Shown one piece after another: positions 17,172 through 25,007 of a stretch of DNA of 44,462 nt. The notes beneath the pieces were generated by a model that was given only the letters and a program-made list of their open reading frames with translations, was not told where the DNA came from and searched no databases. Positions within the stretch are counted from its first letter, which is position 1; each line of letters starts with the position of its first letter. A program made the translations under genes and the position numbers. The stretch comes from an uncultured Muribaculaceae bacterium (lineage in GTDB: Bacteria > Bacteroidota > Bacteroidia > Bacteroidales > Muribaculaceae), in NCBI GenBank assembly GCA_910584495.1, contig CAJUAR010000016.1, forward strand, positions 1 to 44,462. Reading direction: 5' to 3'.

Positions 17172-17180
17172 GCAAAGTTA
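17172..17180 (-). promoter_or_regulatory. Ca2+ ATPase promoter, -7 element
   Basis: The minus strand reads TAACTTTGC, a full -7 match, about 53 nt upstream of the ATPase ATG. No good -33 element is seen at 19-21 bp. Confidence 0.6.
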
Positions 17181-17242
17181 GCAAAAACACCTTGAAAGGG
17201 ACCGGAATATCTTGTTATATTTTTGTTAAATTTGGCGATGCA

Positions 17243-17275
17243 TTTGGAATAGCAGGTAATTTTTCGTAACTTTGC
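17243..17275 (+). promoter_or_regulatory. metK promoter
   Basis: TTTG (17243-17246), a 20-bp spacer and TAACTTTGC (17267-17275) form a complete consensus promoter. Expected transcription start is about 17280, some 15-20 nt before the riboswitch core. Confidence 0.85.
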
Positions 17276-17296
17276 AGCCGAATCGGAGATAGTGCC

Positions 17297-17351
17297 GGTT
17301 GGTGGACAGATTTGGCTGCTTGCAACCACAGAAAAAAATGCTAAAATTGCC
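17297..17351 (+). promoter_or_regulatory. SAM-II (metA-type) riboswitch upstream of metK
   Basis: The sequence carries the SAM-II landmarks in order: GGTGG (17301-17305), L1 GATTTG (17309-17314), CTTGCAACCAC (17319-17329), an A-rich linker, then GCTAAAA (17340-17346) and TTGCC. P1 can form from GTGG/CCAC (17302-17305 with 17326-17329). The H-type pseudoknot can form from GGC (17314-17316) with GCC (17349-17351), plus GCA (17322-17324) with TGC (17339-17341). SAM-II aptamers are known from Proteobacteria and Bacteroidetes methionine genes, and control of SAM synthetase by its own product fits. Identification is by recalled consensus, not a covariance search. Confidence 0.8.
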
Positions 17352-17420
17352 TCGATGCATTTCAATGTTGATTTGCATTCGTTGGCGCGATATTTTAACG
17401 ATTTGTTGGTTTTAGGTTAT

Positions 17421-17459
17421 GCATCTGCCACGCCCCCGGGCTGCCGATGCACTTTTTTT
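17421..17459 (+). terminator. Attenuator-like hairpin between the SAM-II aptamer and metK
   Basis: GCATC (17421-17425) pairs with GATGC (17446-17450), with further GC-rich pairing inside (GCCC/GGGC). It is followed by AC and seven T residues (17453-17459), 26 nt before the metK ATG. An upstream segment GATGCAT (17354-17360), just after the aptamer, can pair with ATGCATC (17419-17425). This offers an antiterminator alternative. Confidence 0.7.
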
Positions 17460-17485
17460 GTATAATCATTTTAAACCAATAGATT

Positions 17486-18769
17486 ATGAACTATCTCTTC
17501 ACATCTGAATCGGTATCGGAAGGACATCCCGACAAGGTTGCCGACCAAATTTCCGATGCCGTTGTCGATGAATTTCTGGCTCGTGACCCGCAGTCGAAGG
17601 TGGCATGCGAAACACTTGTCACAACCGGTCAGGTTGTAATTGCCGGCGAAATCAAGAGTGAGGCTTATATCGACCTCCAGACAACAGCCCGCAAGGTTAT
17701 CAACGAAATAGGCTATAACCGCAGCGACCTCTGCTTCGACGGCAATTCGTGCGGCGTGCTTCTTGCTGTGCACGAGCAGAGCCAGGACATCAACCGAGGA
17801 GTAGAACGTGCCGTTGCCGAAGAGCAGGGTGCCGGCGACCAAGGCATGATGTTTGGCTATGCCACCAACGAGACACCTCTCTATATACCCCTGTCGCTGG
17901 CATTGAGCCATGCTCTGGTCAAAACATTGGCCGCTATCCGCCACGAAGGTGTCGACATGACATACCTCCGTCCCGATGCCAAGAGCCAGGTGACTGTGGA
18001 ATATGACGAAAATGGAAATCCCGTGGCTGTCGACACCATTGTTGTCAGCACCCAGCACGACGACTTTATCCAGCCTTCCGACTGCATGACTCAGGACGAG
18101 GCCGATGCAAAGATGCTCGAAATTATACGTCGCGATGTGGAGAGCATTGTCATTCCACGCACTCGCGCGGCCCTGCCGGCTCATCTGCAGAAGATGCTTG
18201 ATGCCGGCTTCAAACTTCATGTCAATCCCACGGGCAAGTTTGTGATCGGAGGCCCTCATGGCGACACCGGTGTTACGGGCCGTAAGATTATTGTCGATAC
18301 TTACGGAGGCCACGGCGCTCATGGCGGCGGCGCATTTTCAGGCAAAGACCCCAGCAAGGTCGACCGTTCGGCTGCCTATGCCGCCCGTCACATCGCCAAG
18401 AACATGGTGGCAGCAGGCGTGGCCGACCGCATGCTCGTGCAGGTGGCCTATGCTATTGGCAAAGCCGAGCCTGTGAGCATAAACGTGCAGACCTATGGCA
18501 CCTCGCACGTTGGTATGAGCGACAGCGAAATTGCCGCACGCGTTGGTCAGCTCTTCGACATGCGCCCTTGGGCCATAGAGCAACGCCTCAAGCTCCGCAA
18601 TCCCATCTACCGCGAAACCGCAAGCTACGGCCACGTAGGCCGTACACCGCGAACGGTAGTAAAAACATTTACTTCGCACTACGAAGAACCATTCACTCGC
18701 GAAGTAGAGCTCTTCACATGGGAGAAGCTCGATGCCGTCGACAAAGTGAAAGAAGCCTTCGGCCTCTGA
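17486..18769 (+). CDS. metK: S-adenosylmethionine synthetase MetK
   Basis: This cytoplasmic enzyme makes S-adenosylmethionine from methionine and ATP. At 427 residues it is typical for Bacteroidetes. The N-terminal ATP motif GHPDK is at residues 13-17. The GAGDQGMMFGYA loop, GGPHGDTGVTGRKI and the GGGAFSGKDPSKVDRSAAY phosphate-binding loop are all intact. It is preceded by a SAM-II riboswitch and a terminator-like hairpin, so it is probably feedback-controlled by its own product. It is monocistronic and ends at a strong terminator. Confidence 0.97.
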   Translation: MNYLFTSESVSEGHPDKVADQISDAVVDEFLARDPQSKVACETLVTTGQVVIAGEIKSEAYIDLQTTARKVINEIGYNRSDLCFDGNSCGVLLAVHEQSQDINRGVERAVAEEQGAGDQGMMFGYATNETPLYIPLSLALSHALVKTLAAIRHEGVDMTYLRPDAKSQVTVEYDENGNPVAVDTIVVSTQHDDFIQPSDCMTQDEADAKMLEIIRRDVESIVIPRTRAALPAHLQKMLDAGFKLHVNPTGKFVIGGPHGDTGVTGRKIIVDTYGGHGAHGGGAFSGKDPSKVDRSAAYAARHIAKNMVAAGVADRMLVQVAYAIGKAEPVSINVQTYGTSHVGMSDSEIAARVGQLFDMRPWAIEQRLKLRNPIYRETASYGHVGRTPRTVVKTFTSHYEEPFTREVELFTWEKLDAVDKVKEAFGL

Positions 18770-18788
18770 ACCAATAAAACATTCCTCG

Positions 18789-18829
18789 CACACCCCGGCG
18801 GCCCTACGGCGCAGCCGGGGTGTGTTTTT
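18789..18829 (+). terminator. Rho-independent terminator of metK
   Basis: A perfect 11-bp stem CACACCCCGGC/GCCGGGGTGTG (18789-18799 with 18814-18824) has a 14-nt loop and is followed by five T residues. Confidence 0.92.
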
Positions 18830-18858
18830 CAGCCATTTTCAGCGGTTTAACAATCCCG

Positions 18859-20079
18859 TCACCGTCTGATTTGCAATGAACCGTACATCATTGCAGCGAG
18901 GGCGGCGAATAGCAGCAGACTTCCAAGCAGTAGTGCATAGGTTTCGAGAGTGAGAAGGATGTAACAACTGGTATACATGGCTGTGAGGATCGACCCTATC
19001 ACAATGCCGACTTTTCGCGAACCGAGCATCATCCACATATAGCCCGCAATAAGCAAAACTGTCATAACCGACGCAATCGTATAGGCGAACCCGAACGACA
19101 TGTGTTCGGAGAAGGACAGCAGCAGTATGTAGAAAATTATGAGTGCTGCACCTATCAGGAAGTAATTGAGCAAAGGTATGTTGCGTCTCAACATTATTTC
19201 AGCAAACAGCACGCTTATAAATGTCAGTACGATAATCAAGAAGGCATACTTCAACGACCGTTCTACTTTCTGGTAGCGGTCAACGCCTACAAGGAAGTTT
19301 GTGCCGACAGACCATGAATTGTCGTCAGATGTCAGGTCGATCGGAGCTTCGTCGCTTTGCCAGCGAGCCGAGAAAGTTCTGCCGACAAGACTTCTTTCGT
19401 CCGGAAGGCTGCTGCCTCTGAACGAAGGGTTCGAGGCTTCTCCTTCGATAGAGATAACCGACTTATCGCCAATCTGCCTTACAAACAACGACCCTGAGCC
19501 ACGGATGTCAAAATCGGTAGAAAACTCTATTACTTGCGGCATATCTGTCACATCAACTTCGGAGAACAAGTATCCATCGGATCTGTTCCACTTCACAGTT
19601 TGACCACCCATTTTCAAGGCCGAATGTTCTGTGAGTTGCCTGGTAGGAATTCTCAATTGAAGGAAAATAGAATCACCTATCATCGCAATACTGTCTTTGC
19701 AGAACGTACCTTTCAACGAAACGTGAGCATTAAACACCTCGACTTCATATATGTTTCGGTGAAGCGATTTTGTTTCGATCCTTGCCGTACAAAAGTATGT
19801 CTCCGGTCGGCACAATACACCACTGTCGAGTTGGGCCTGGACAGCCGGTCCTTGAATACGCACAGGCTTTCCCCATTCACGGGCTATTTGTTCTGACACA
19901 TTCAGATTCCGTTCTTCCCTTGAATAGGATATGTTCCATATAATCAGGGTGCCTATCATCAGTACAAAACATTGCAGGCCGAGCAGAATAATTTTCGAAC
20001 CGTAAGACATGCTGCGCCCATAAGGCACCGATGACGGTGTCGGCAGGGGAGGAAGGGGCGGTGCCGGTATATTGCTCAT
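18859..20079 (-). CDS. creD: CreD family inner-membrane protein
   Basis: This 406-residue protein resembles CreD, the inner-membrane protein of the CreBC regulon linked to envelope integrity and beta-lactam or colicin tolerance. A proline-rich N-terminus is followed by a first membrane helix (about residues 28-48) and the family signature SREERN...WGKPVRIQGPAV. A large periplasmic domain spans about 50-270. A C-terminal bundle of five or six helices follows, including the conserved NYFLIGAALIIFYILLLSFSEH block. It is somewhat shorter than enterobacterial CreD. Two base pairs separate it from an upstream paralogue, and the pair shares one promoter. No creBC-type two-component genes are adjacent. 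Confidence 0.8.
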   Translation of the reverse strand: MSNIPAPPLPPLPTPSSVPYGRSMSYGSKIILLGLQCFVLMIGTLIIWNISYSREERNLNVSEQIAREWGKPVRIQGPAVQAQLDSGVLCRPETYFCTARIETKSLHRNIYEVEVFNAHVSLKGTFCKDSIAMIGDSIFLQLRIPTRQLTEHSALKMGGQTVKWNRSDGYLFSEVDVTDMPQVIEFSTDFDIRGSGSLFVRQIGDKSVISIEGEASNPSFRGSSLPDERSLVGRTFSARWQSDEAPIDLTSDDNSWSVGTNFLVGVDRYQKVERSLKYAFLIIVLTFISVLFAEIMLRRNIPLLNYFLIGAALIIFYILLLSFSEHMSFGFAYTIASVMTVLLIAGYMWMMLGSRKVGIVIGSILTAMYTSCYILLTLETYALLLGSLLLFAALAAMMYGSLQIRR

Positions 20080-20081
20080 GG

Positions 20082-20699
20082 CTATTTGATTACCAGTTCG
20101 TTATTCTCGACTTTCAGCTTCAAGGTCAGATACATGGCCAGAGCTATGATAAGGAACAAAATGATACTTCCCACCAAGAGAGCCATCGAACCTAAATTAA
20201 TCAGAATGAAAATCAGCCCATATTCCAAGGTGAGGATGCCGGTAGTCAGCCATACGGCTTTAAGATTATGGGTAATGCCTTTTATAAATAGTGCGATAAG
20301 CCCTATAGTCATCACCGAAACAATGGAATAAGAGGCTGCAAACACTAATTTCTCGGAGAGAGCAAGCAGCAAAAGATAGAACAGGGTCAACGCCATGGCT
20401 ATCAGCGCATACTGCAGATAGTTAATTCCCTTGCGGAAGGATATTTCAACAAGCATCAGCGACATCGAGGTGATGACAACCAACCCAAAACAATAAGCTA
20501 TGGATTCCGACAAGAGTGCGTAATGGTCGCTTTGAAGCAAGCCGCTGCCAACTCGGCCGGAAGCGAATCCGTCGATGATTGCTGCTATAATTGCAAGTAC
20601 CAATGCAATTCCAAACACATAAAGGCTCTTGACTCCGAGCCATGATAAAGTATACTTCGGCTTGTGTGCGATTTCAGATATTTCTTCCATTGTAGTCAT
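20082..20699 (-). CDS. Membrane-only CreD paralogue
   Basis: This 205-residue integral membrane protein has about six helices. Residues 90-140 (RKGINYLQYALIAMALTLF and ALSEKL) align by eye with the C-terminal helix bundle of the adjacent CreD. The large periplasmic domain is absent: a loop of about 30 residues stands in its place between the first and second helices. It looks like a partial duplication or a deliberately reduced CreD. It is the first gene of the two-gene operon, and ATG 20699 is used, with a second ATG at 20690. Confidence 0.8.
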   Translation of the reverse strand: MTTMEEISEIAHKPKYTLSWLGVKSLYVFGIALVLAIIAAIIDGFASGRVGSGLLQSDHYALLSESIAYCFGLVVITSMSLMLVEISFRKGINYLQYALIAMALTLFYLLLLALSEKLVFAASYSIVSVMTIGLIALFIKGITHNLKAVWLTTGILTLEYGLIFILINLGSMALLVGSIILFLIIALAMYLTLKLKVENNELVIK

Positions 20700-20766
20700 A
20701 TTGTATTTATCAGTTGTTATTTATAACGGTTTATAGCTGTCTGGAGGTGTGACAAGATGCTGATTC

Positions 20767-20799
20767 GCAAATTTAGCGATATTTTTTTTATCCTGCAAT
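20767..20799 (-). promoter_or_regulatory. Promoter of the CreD pair
   Basis: On the minus strand ATTG (20796-20799), a 20-bp spacer and TAAATTTGC (20767-20775) fit the Bacteroides consensus. The leader is about 60 nt. Confidence 0.75.
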
Positions 20800-20834
20800 G
20801 AAATGTGTTTGAAATTATCGAAATCACGATATCT

Positions 20835-20868
20835 ATTGCTGCTGTTGGAATATTTTTGTAATTTTACC
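20835..20868 (+). promoter_or_regulatory. Probable symporter promoter
   Basis: ATTG (20835-20838), a 20-bp spacer and TAATTTTAC (20859-20867) give a one-mismatch -7 box. It is divergent from the CreD promoter about 60 bp away. Confidence 0.55.
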
Positions 20869-20939
20869 ATGTGTTACGAGTGAACAACTCGCTTCGGCAA
20901 GCCGTTTGACATAGTGCACATTTGCAATCATCACAAAAA

Positions 20940-22220
20940 ATGGAAACACACAGCAATAAGAACGTCAACCCTTCGTCCCTCGCAGCCGAACCGGATGCAA
21001 GGCCGAACACCACCACAAGTTTCAACCGCACCCAGTTTTTTGTATGGATTGGTGTTCTTGTTGCCGGTCTGGCTCTTGGTCTATTGAAAGTTGAAGCCAT
21101 CGACAAGGTTGCCAATGTGATAGCCACAATCTATACGCGTCTTTTTCAGACGCTTGCAGTGCCCACAATTGCACTTGCGGTAGTCACCACTCTTGCCTCG
21201 TTTGGCAAAGACCGCACAGTGGGTCGAATTTTCGGCCGCTCAGTGGTTTACACTTTGCTCACGACTCTCGCAGCCGCGATAGTTGGAGTTGTGTTCTATG
21301 CCGTGATCCGTCCCGGCAAGCTCCCGGCAGGACTTCTTTTGTCGTACAATGGTGCCGTGCCCGAGAACCTGAAGAATTTCTCCCTTGCCGACCATTTTCT
21401 TTCGGTTGTGCCCGACAATTTTCTCAGGCCTATGCTCGAAGGTAATGTGCTGTCTATTCTTCTTGTCGCTTTTGCGGTGGGCTTTGCAATCTCCCGCATG
21501 CCTCAGAACAGGGGCAAAGAGGTGCTCACCCATGGCCTCGAAGGACTTCAGGAATTGTTGTTTATTCTCATCCGAGGTCTGAACTGGACTCTTCCGCTCG
21601 GCATTCTTGCTTTTGCCGAGCAACTTTCGGCTCAGGCTTCGGGCGGAGTGATGGTGGACACTATAGGGAAATATGTGGCAGTTGTTATTTGCGGCAACTT
21701 CGTCCAGATTCTCTTTGTGCTCCCTCTTTTCTTGCTCGCACGCGGACTCAATCCATTGAAAGTGTTCAGGGCTATGGTACCGGCTGTGCTGATGGCTCTC
21801 TTCACCAAGAGTTCGGCCGCAACGCTGCCCGTTACGATGCAGAGTGCAGAGACGCGGCTGGGAATCAGCCCTAAAATTTCGCGATTTGTGCTTCCTCTTT
21901 GCACCACCATCAATATGAACGGCTGTGCTGCATTCATTGCCGTCACATCGCTTTTCGTGCTGCAAAACGGAGGGCTGAGCATCGATTTTGCCACCATGGT
22001 CACATGGACAGTCATTGCCGTGATTTTTGCCATAGGCAATGCGGGAGTTCCTATGGGCTGCTATTTTATGACCCTTTCGCTTATGACCGGCATGGGAGCT
22101 CCGGTGGCCGTGATGGGTATCATCCTTCCCGTATATACTATCATCGACATGATAGAGACGGCCGAAAACGTATGGTCCGATTCTTGCGTGTGCGCTATGA
22201 CCGGACACGACCTTGATTAG
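20940..22220 (+). CDS. Dicarboxylate/amino acid:cation symporter (DAACS family)
   Basis: This 426-residue inner-membrane carrier belongs to the GltP/GltPh/SdcS family, which takes up glutamate, aspartate or C4-dicarboxylates with Na+ or H+. Family marks include the serine-rich hairpin LFTKSSAATLPVTMQSAE (the HP1-like tip), TTINMNGCAAF (the Na+-site NMDGT-type motif) and GNAGVPMGCYF (HP2). About eight membrane segments are seen. The N-terminal 35 residues are polar and unusual in length. The frame can be read from a TTG at 20922, but ATG 20940 is preferred. Its stop overlaps the stop of the convergent gene by 2 nt. Confidence 0.88.
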   Translation: METHSNKNVNPSSLAAEPDARPNTTTSFNRTQFFVWIGVLVAGLALGLLKVEAIDKVANVIATIYTRLFQTLAVPTIALAVVTTLASFGKDRTVGRIFGRSVVYTLLTTLAAAIVGVVFYAVIRPGKLPAGLLLSYNGAVPENLKNFSLADHFLSVVPDNFLRPMLEGNVLSILLVAFAVGFAISRMPQNRGKEVLTHGLEGLQELLFILIRGLNWTLPLGILAFAEQLSAQASGGVMVDTIGKYVAVVICGNFVQILFVLPLFLLARGLNPLKVFRAMVPAVLMALFTKSSAATLPVTMQSAETRLGISPKISRFVLPLCTTINMNGCAAFIAVTSLFVLQNGGLSIDFATMVTWTVIAVIFAIGNAGVPMGCYFMTLSLMTGMGAPVAVMGIILPVYTIIDMIETAENVWSDSCVCAMTGHDLD

Positions 22221-22774
22221 CGTGCGAGTTTGCGTTTTCTGGCTTCGGCGGCTAGGCGCAGTTGTTCGTCGAGAGCATCGATTGCCGCTTCTTTGTCGGC
22301 TGTCGATGGATTGTTGATGGAATGAATATGATTCTTAGTGGCTGTTCGAGACGAGCGTTTCTTCGTGAATATTACAGGTTCGTCGGTCTCGTTGTCTAAG
22401 CTTACTCTGACAAGGAACTGGTTTTCGTTCTTGCCAAGTCTCCAAAGCTTGCAACTCCATCTGCGACCATTGTTTATGGTCCGGATCAGATACACTTTGT
22501 CGCTTTTTTCCCCGGATTCAGAGTAAAATTCCGAAGTAGCCGTATTATTGATGATTTTTGATTCAACCACATTGTAGATGTCTTTGGATGAGAAGCGAAA
22601 ATCGTATGTGGCATTGGTAATATCGTGCGAAGCGGCATCGCGGTTCACTGCCACAGTTTTGTCGATTCCCTGTGTTTTAATGAGCATATTCACCAGTTGT
22701 TCGCACCAGAATTCTTCGGCACTTAGCGCGGCTGCCACAAGAAGTGCAAACATGAAGAATGTCAATCTTTTCAT
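22217..22774 (-). CDS. Exported DUF5024-like protein
   Basis: This 185-residue protein has a signal peptide (cleavage near LSA|EE). The mature N-terminus is a short helix (FWCEQLVNMLI). The core is beta-rich (TYDFRFSSKDIYNVVESKI, YLIRTINNGRRWSCKLWRL) and the C-terminal helix is charged (ALDEQLRLAAEARKRKLAR). From memory it resembles DUF5024 proteins that follow sigma/anti-sigma pairs in Bacteroides; that name is tentative. It is the last gene of the ECF sigma operon, 3 nt after the anti-sigma gene, and is probably a regulon output or a periplasmic modulator. Confidence 0.75.
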   Translation of the reverse strand: MKRLTFFMFALLVAAALSAEEFWCEQLVNMLIKTQGIDKTVAVNRDAASHDITNATYDFRFSSKDIYNVVESKIINNTATSEFYSESGEKSDKVYLIRTINNGRRWSCKLWRLGKNENQFLVRVSLDNETDEPVIFTKKRSSRTATKNHIHSINNPSTADKEAAIDALDEQLRLAAEARKRKLAR

Positions 22775-22777
22775 ATA

Positions 22778-23263
22778 TTACTCTTCGTTTAGTTTGTCGT
22801 TCAACATTCGAATACCCATATCTATTTCGTGTTCAAGACAGTCGCCATCCATCACCGAGGCATCGATGTCGGCCTTGATTTCCGGCATGCCTGTGATTGT
22901 GTGTCCGTCTCTGACAATATAATTGTCGGCATAGAGCAAAGTATTGTCAGTATGGCTTTGCCAAGTTGAAAGCCAGGCAATTGCGGCGGCAAGGGCTATA
23001 AGGGCGGCAACAGAGCTCCACCATCTTGCTGTCTTGGTGCGAAAAAAAACATGCTTAGGTTGAGAGCTTGCGGAGGGTAGTTTTTTGCTGTCCATTCCCG
23101 AGGCATACCATCCGAACATGTCGCAATAGCACTTATATCGCTCGGGAACATTGTTTCCTGAGCAAAAAAACTTTTCAAGTGCTCGGTCCTCGGCGTTTGT
23201 TGTGTTGCCATCGAAAAATTTTTCGAGCAATGCTTCGATATTATTTTCGTTTATAACTATCAT
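22778..23263 (-). CDS. Probable single-pass anti-sigma factor
   Basis: This 161-residue protein has a cytoplasmic N-terminal segment of about 80 residues (LLEKFFDGNTTNAEDRALEKFF, similar in style to zinc-less Bacteroidetes anti-sigma domains). One membrane helix follows (about residues 83-103, SSVAALIALAAAIAWL), then a periplasmic tail of about 55 residues. It sits 9 nt after the ECF sigma gene and is co-transcribed. Position and topology support an anti-sigma role. No ZAS zinc motif or FecR domain is seen, so the assignment rests mainly on context. Confidence 0.75.
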   Translation of the reverse strand: MIVINENNIEALLEKFFDGNTTNAEDRALEKFFCSGNNVPERYKCYCDMFGWYASGMDSKKLPSASSQPKHVFFRTKTARWWSSVAALIALAAAIAWLSTWQSHTDNTLLYADNYIVRDGHTITGMPEIKADIDASVMDGDCLEHEIDMGIRMLNDKLNEE

Positions 23264-23272
23264 GGCTATAAG

Positions 23273-23761
23273 TCATTTGGATGGGTTATACATGTCGCGG
23301 ATGCGTTGCCTTGCTCTCGACAAAGCCGTGCGCACCGCGCCGGGTGTGGAATGAATCAGAGCCGCTATTTCTTCGGTTTCGAAGCCTTCGAGGTGCTTCA
23401 TGCGCAGCACTGCTTGTTCGGTGTCGGGCAGGGCGCACAAGGCGGCGGTTATTTCGTCGGAGAGGCTTTCGTCGCGTTCGCACTCTGCCTTTTCGGGGAG
23501 CTTGTCGGTGGCAATGGGCCCGATGGCGCGGCGTCGGACGAAGTTGATGCTCAGATTGCGGACAATCACGCGGGCAGGAGCATCGAAGCTGTTATAATCG
23601 GCGAGGCGGTGACGCAGGAACCACATTTTGAGTAGGGTTTCCTGAACCACGTCGGCAGCATCGTCGCTGTTGCCGACAATCGATGCAGCAATGTGCAGAA
23701 GCACCGGGCGCAGCCTTGAGGCCTCGCTTTCGAAACTGCTGCGTGTCATTGCTGCCGACAT
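23273..23761 (-). CDS. ECF (RpoE-type) RNA polymerase sigma factor
   Basis: This 162-residue sigma-70 family protein has region 2 (ASIVGNSDDAADVVQETLLKMW, with DAARVVIRNL-like DNA-melting residues in PARVIVRNLSINFVRRR). Region 4 (ALPDTEQAVLRMKHLEGFETEEIAALIHSTPGAVRTALSRARQRI) is a clear helix-turn-helix. The second ATG, four codons later, is an alternative start. It is downstream of a Head-GIN protein gene (12-nt gap) and upstream of the likely anti-sigma gene. Placing the sigma gene second in the operon is unusual and would couple its level to that of the surface protein. Confidence 0.92.
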   Translation of the reverse strand: MSAAMTRSSFESEASRLRPVLLHIAASIVGNSDDAADVVQETLLKMWFLRHRLADYNSFDAPARVIVRNLSINFVRRRAIGPIATDKLPEKAECERDESLSDEITAALCALPDTEQAVLRMKHLEGFETEEIAALIHSTPGAVRTALSRARQRIRDMYNPSK

Positions 23762-23773
23762 GTCGCTTGGTTT

Positions 23774-24811
23774 TCAGAGAGGGCTGACGCCTTCTTTGCG
23801 CTTGCTGTTGATTACTACATTTGTCGGATTTCCGGCATAGCGGATTTCGCCGCCTCCGTTCCTGGTAGCCGTCAGGCTGTTGAGTGCGAAACAGCTTATA
23901 TCGCCCGAGCTGTAGACTGTGGCTCGGACATCTTTTGCTTTCAGCTTTTTAGCATCGACATCGCCGCTGCTTTTGGCTGTCAGCATGGCTGTGGCGCAGA
24001 TTCCCGCAATCTCCACATCTCCGGCACTGCTGCTTGCTGCCTGCACATGGTCGGTTTCGAGCGATTTGACAATCACATCGCCCGATGAGTTTGCATTGAT
24101 TGATACTGTAGGTGTCGAGAGCGAAGCCACTTCGATTTCTCCTGCCGAGTTCGAGATTAATGCTGCCGTTTGTCCTGCTACAAGTTCGGGAATTTCGATG
24201 TCTCCGGACGAATTGCTGATGAGGCGTGCCTGATTACGGGCTGTGACAGTTTTTGTGCTTATGTCGCCCGCCGAATTGACCAGGAGGGATACGTTGTCGG
24301 CACGCAGCAGGCCCGTATTGATGTTGCCTGACGAATTAGTCCGCAATTTTATATTTCGGGCTTCGATATTTTCAGCACTTATGTCGCCGGCACTGAGAAT
24401 ATTAAATTCCACATCTTCGTTGGAGAACTTGATGGAGCTGCGGATAATAATGTTGCCGCTCGAACTTGTGGTGAATTTTGCAACATCCGGAGCAGAGACC
24501 TTGACAAAAGATTTGTGCATGCCCTTAATGTTCATATTCTCCTTATATTTGACCACCAGTTCCGAGCCTTTGACCGTTACTTCGATATAAGGCATAAGAT
24601 TGTCGGGGGCATAGACTTCGACAGAAGGCTTGCCGACGGCATGGTAATAGTATATGTCGATGGAAGTGCTGGTTTGCACGGCATTGAAGCTGCCGACTTT
24701 CTCCTTGCTGGTGATATAGTTCTTGCTCGGTGTGATGTTGGCTGCCTCAACCGTTAGGCCGCAAAAGACCGGCAAAAGAGCTAAAGCTATGGTTCTGAAT
24801 ATCGTTCTCAT
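23774..24811 (-). CDS. Head-GIN/DUF2807 beta-helix exported protein
   Basis: This 345-residue protein has a signal peptide (cleavage near VEA|AN). The rest is a regular array of about eleven short repeats spaced 18-21 residues apart, each with S-S-G-D/N-I or S-A-G-D/E-I. The SSG and SAG types alternate for most of the array. This is the pattern of the Head-GIN (DUF2807, DUF4097-like) right-handed beta-helix, sometimes annotated as a putative auto-transporter adhesin. It is the first gene of the ECF operon. It could be a sensed envelope component or simply the main product. Confidence 0.88.
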   Translation of the reverse strand: MRTIFRTIALALLPVFCGLTVEAANITPSKNYITSKEKVGSFNAVQTSTSIDIYYYHAVGKPSVEVYAPDNLMPYIEVTVKGSELVVKYKENMNIKGMHKSFVKVSAPDVAKFTTSSSGNIIIRSSIKFSNEDVEFNILSAGDISAENIEARNIKLRTNSSGNINTGLLRADNVSLLVNSAGDISTKTVTARNQARLISNSSGDIEIPELVAGQTAALISNSAGEIEVASLSTPTVSINANSSGDVIVKSLETDHVQAASSSAGDVEIAGICATAMLTAKSSGDVDAKKLKAKDVRATVYSSGDISCFALNSLTATRNGGGEIRYAGNPTNVVINSKRKEGVSPL

Positions 24812-24869
24812 ATAAATTGATGATTATACGTGTGAAATTACTGTTTTTTTTCGATGTCGTCACTATATT

Positions 24870-24896
24870 GACAATCAAAAGCACTTAAACGTTACA
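24870..24896 (-). promoter_or_regulatory. Candidate ECF-type promoter of the Head-GIN/sigma operon
   Basis: The minus strand reads TGTAAC (24891-24896), a 17-bp gap and TGTC (24870-24873), about 60 nt upstream of the ATG. This resembles ECF promoters with an AAC-type -35 and a GTC-type -10. A second TGTAAC...TGTC pair with a 15-bp gap occurs at 24958-24982. No primary-sigma box is seen in this stretch, which fits autoregulation. Confidence 0.4.
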
Positions 24897-24903
24897 CCGA
24901 ACG

Positions 24904-24930
24904 AAAAAAAAGGGCGCCGATAAACTCGGC
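24904..24930 (-). terminator. Terminator-like hairpin in the sigma operon leader
   Basis: On the minus strand GCCGA, loop GTTTA and TCGGC form a stem followed by GCCC and eight T residues. It lies between the two candidate ECF promoters. An upstream CTCGG can also pair with CCGAG of the stem, so an antiterminated form is possible. Confidence 0.5.
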
Positions 24931-25007
24931 AACCTCTCTTTTAAAACCGAGGCAGCGGACAATGTCTTTGTCGATTGTTACACTTTGATTCCGTAAAATC
25001 AGGCATC

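Noticed and set aside
17471..18322. A 283-codon minus-strand ORF
   Set aside because: It is a shadow of metK, caused by codon bias.
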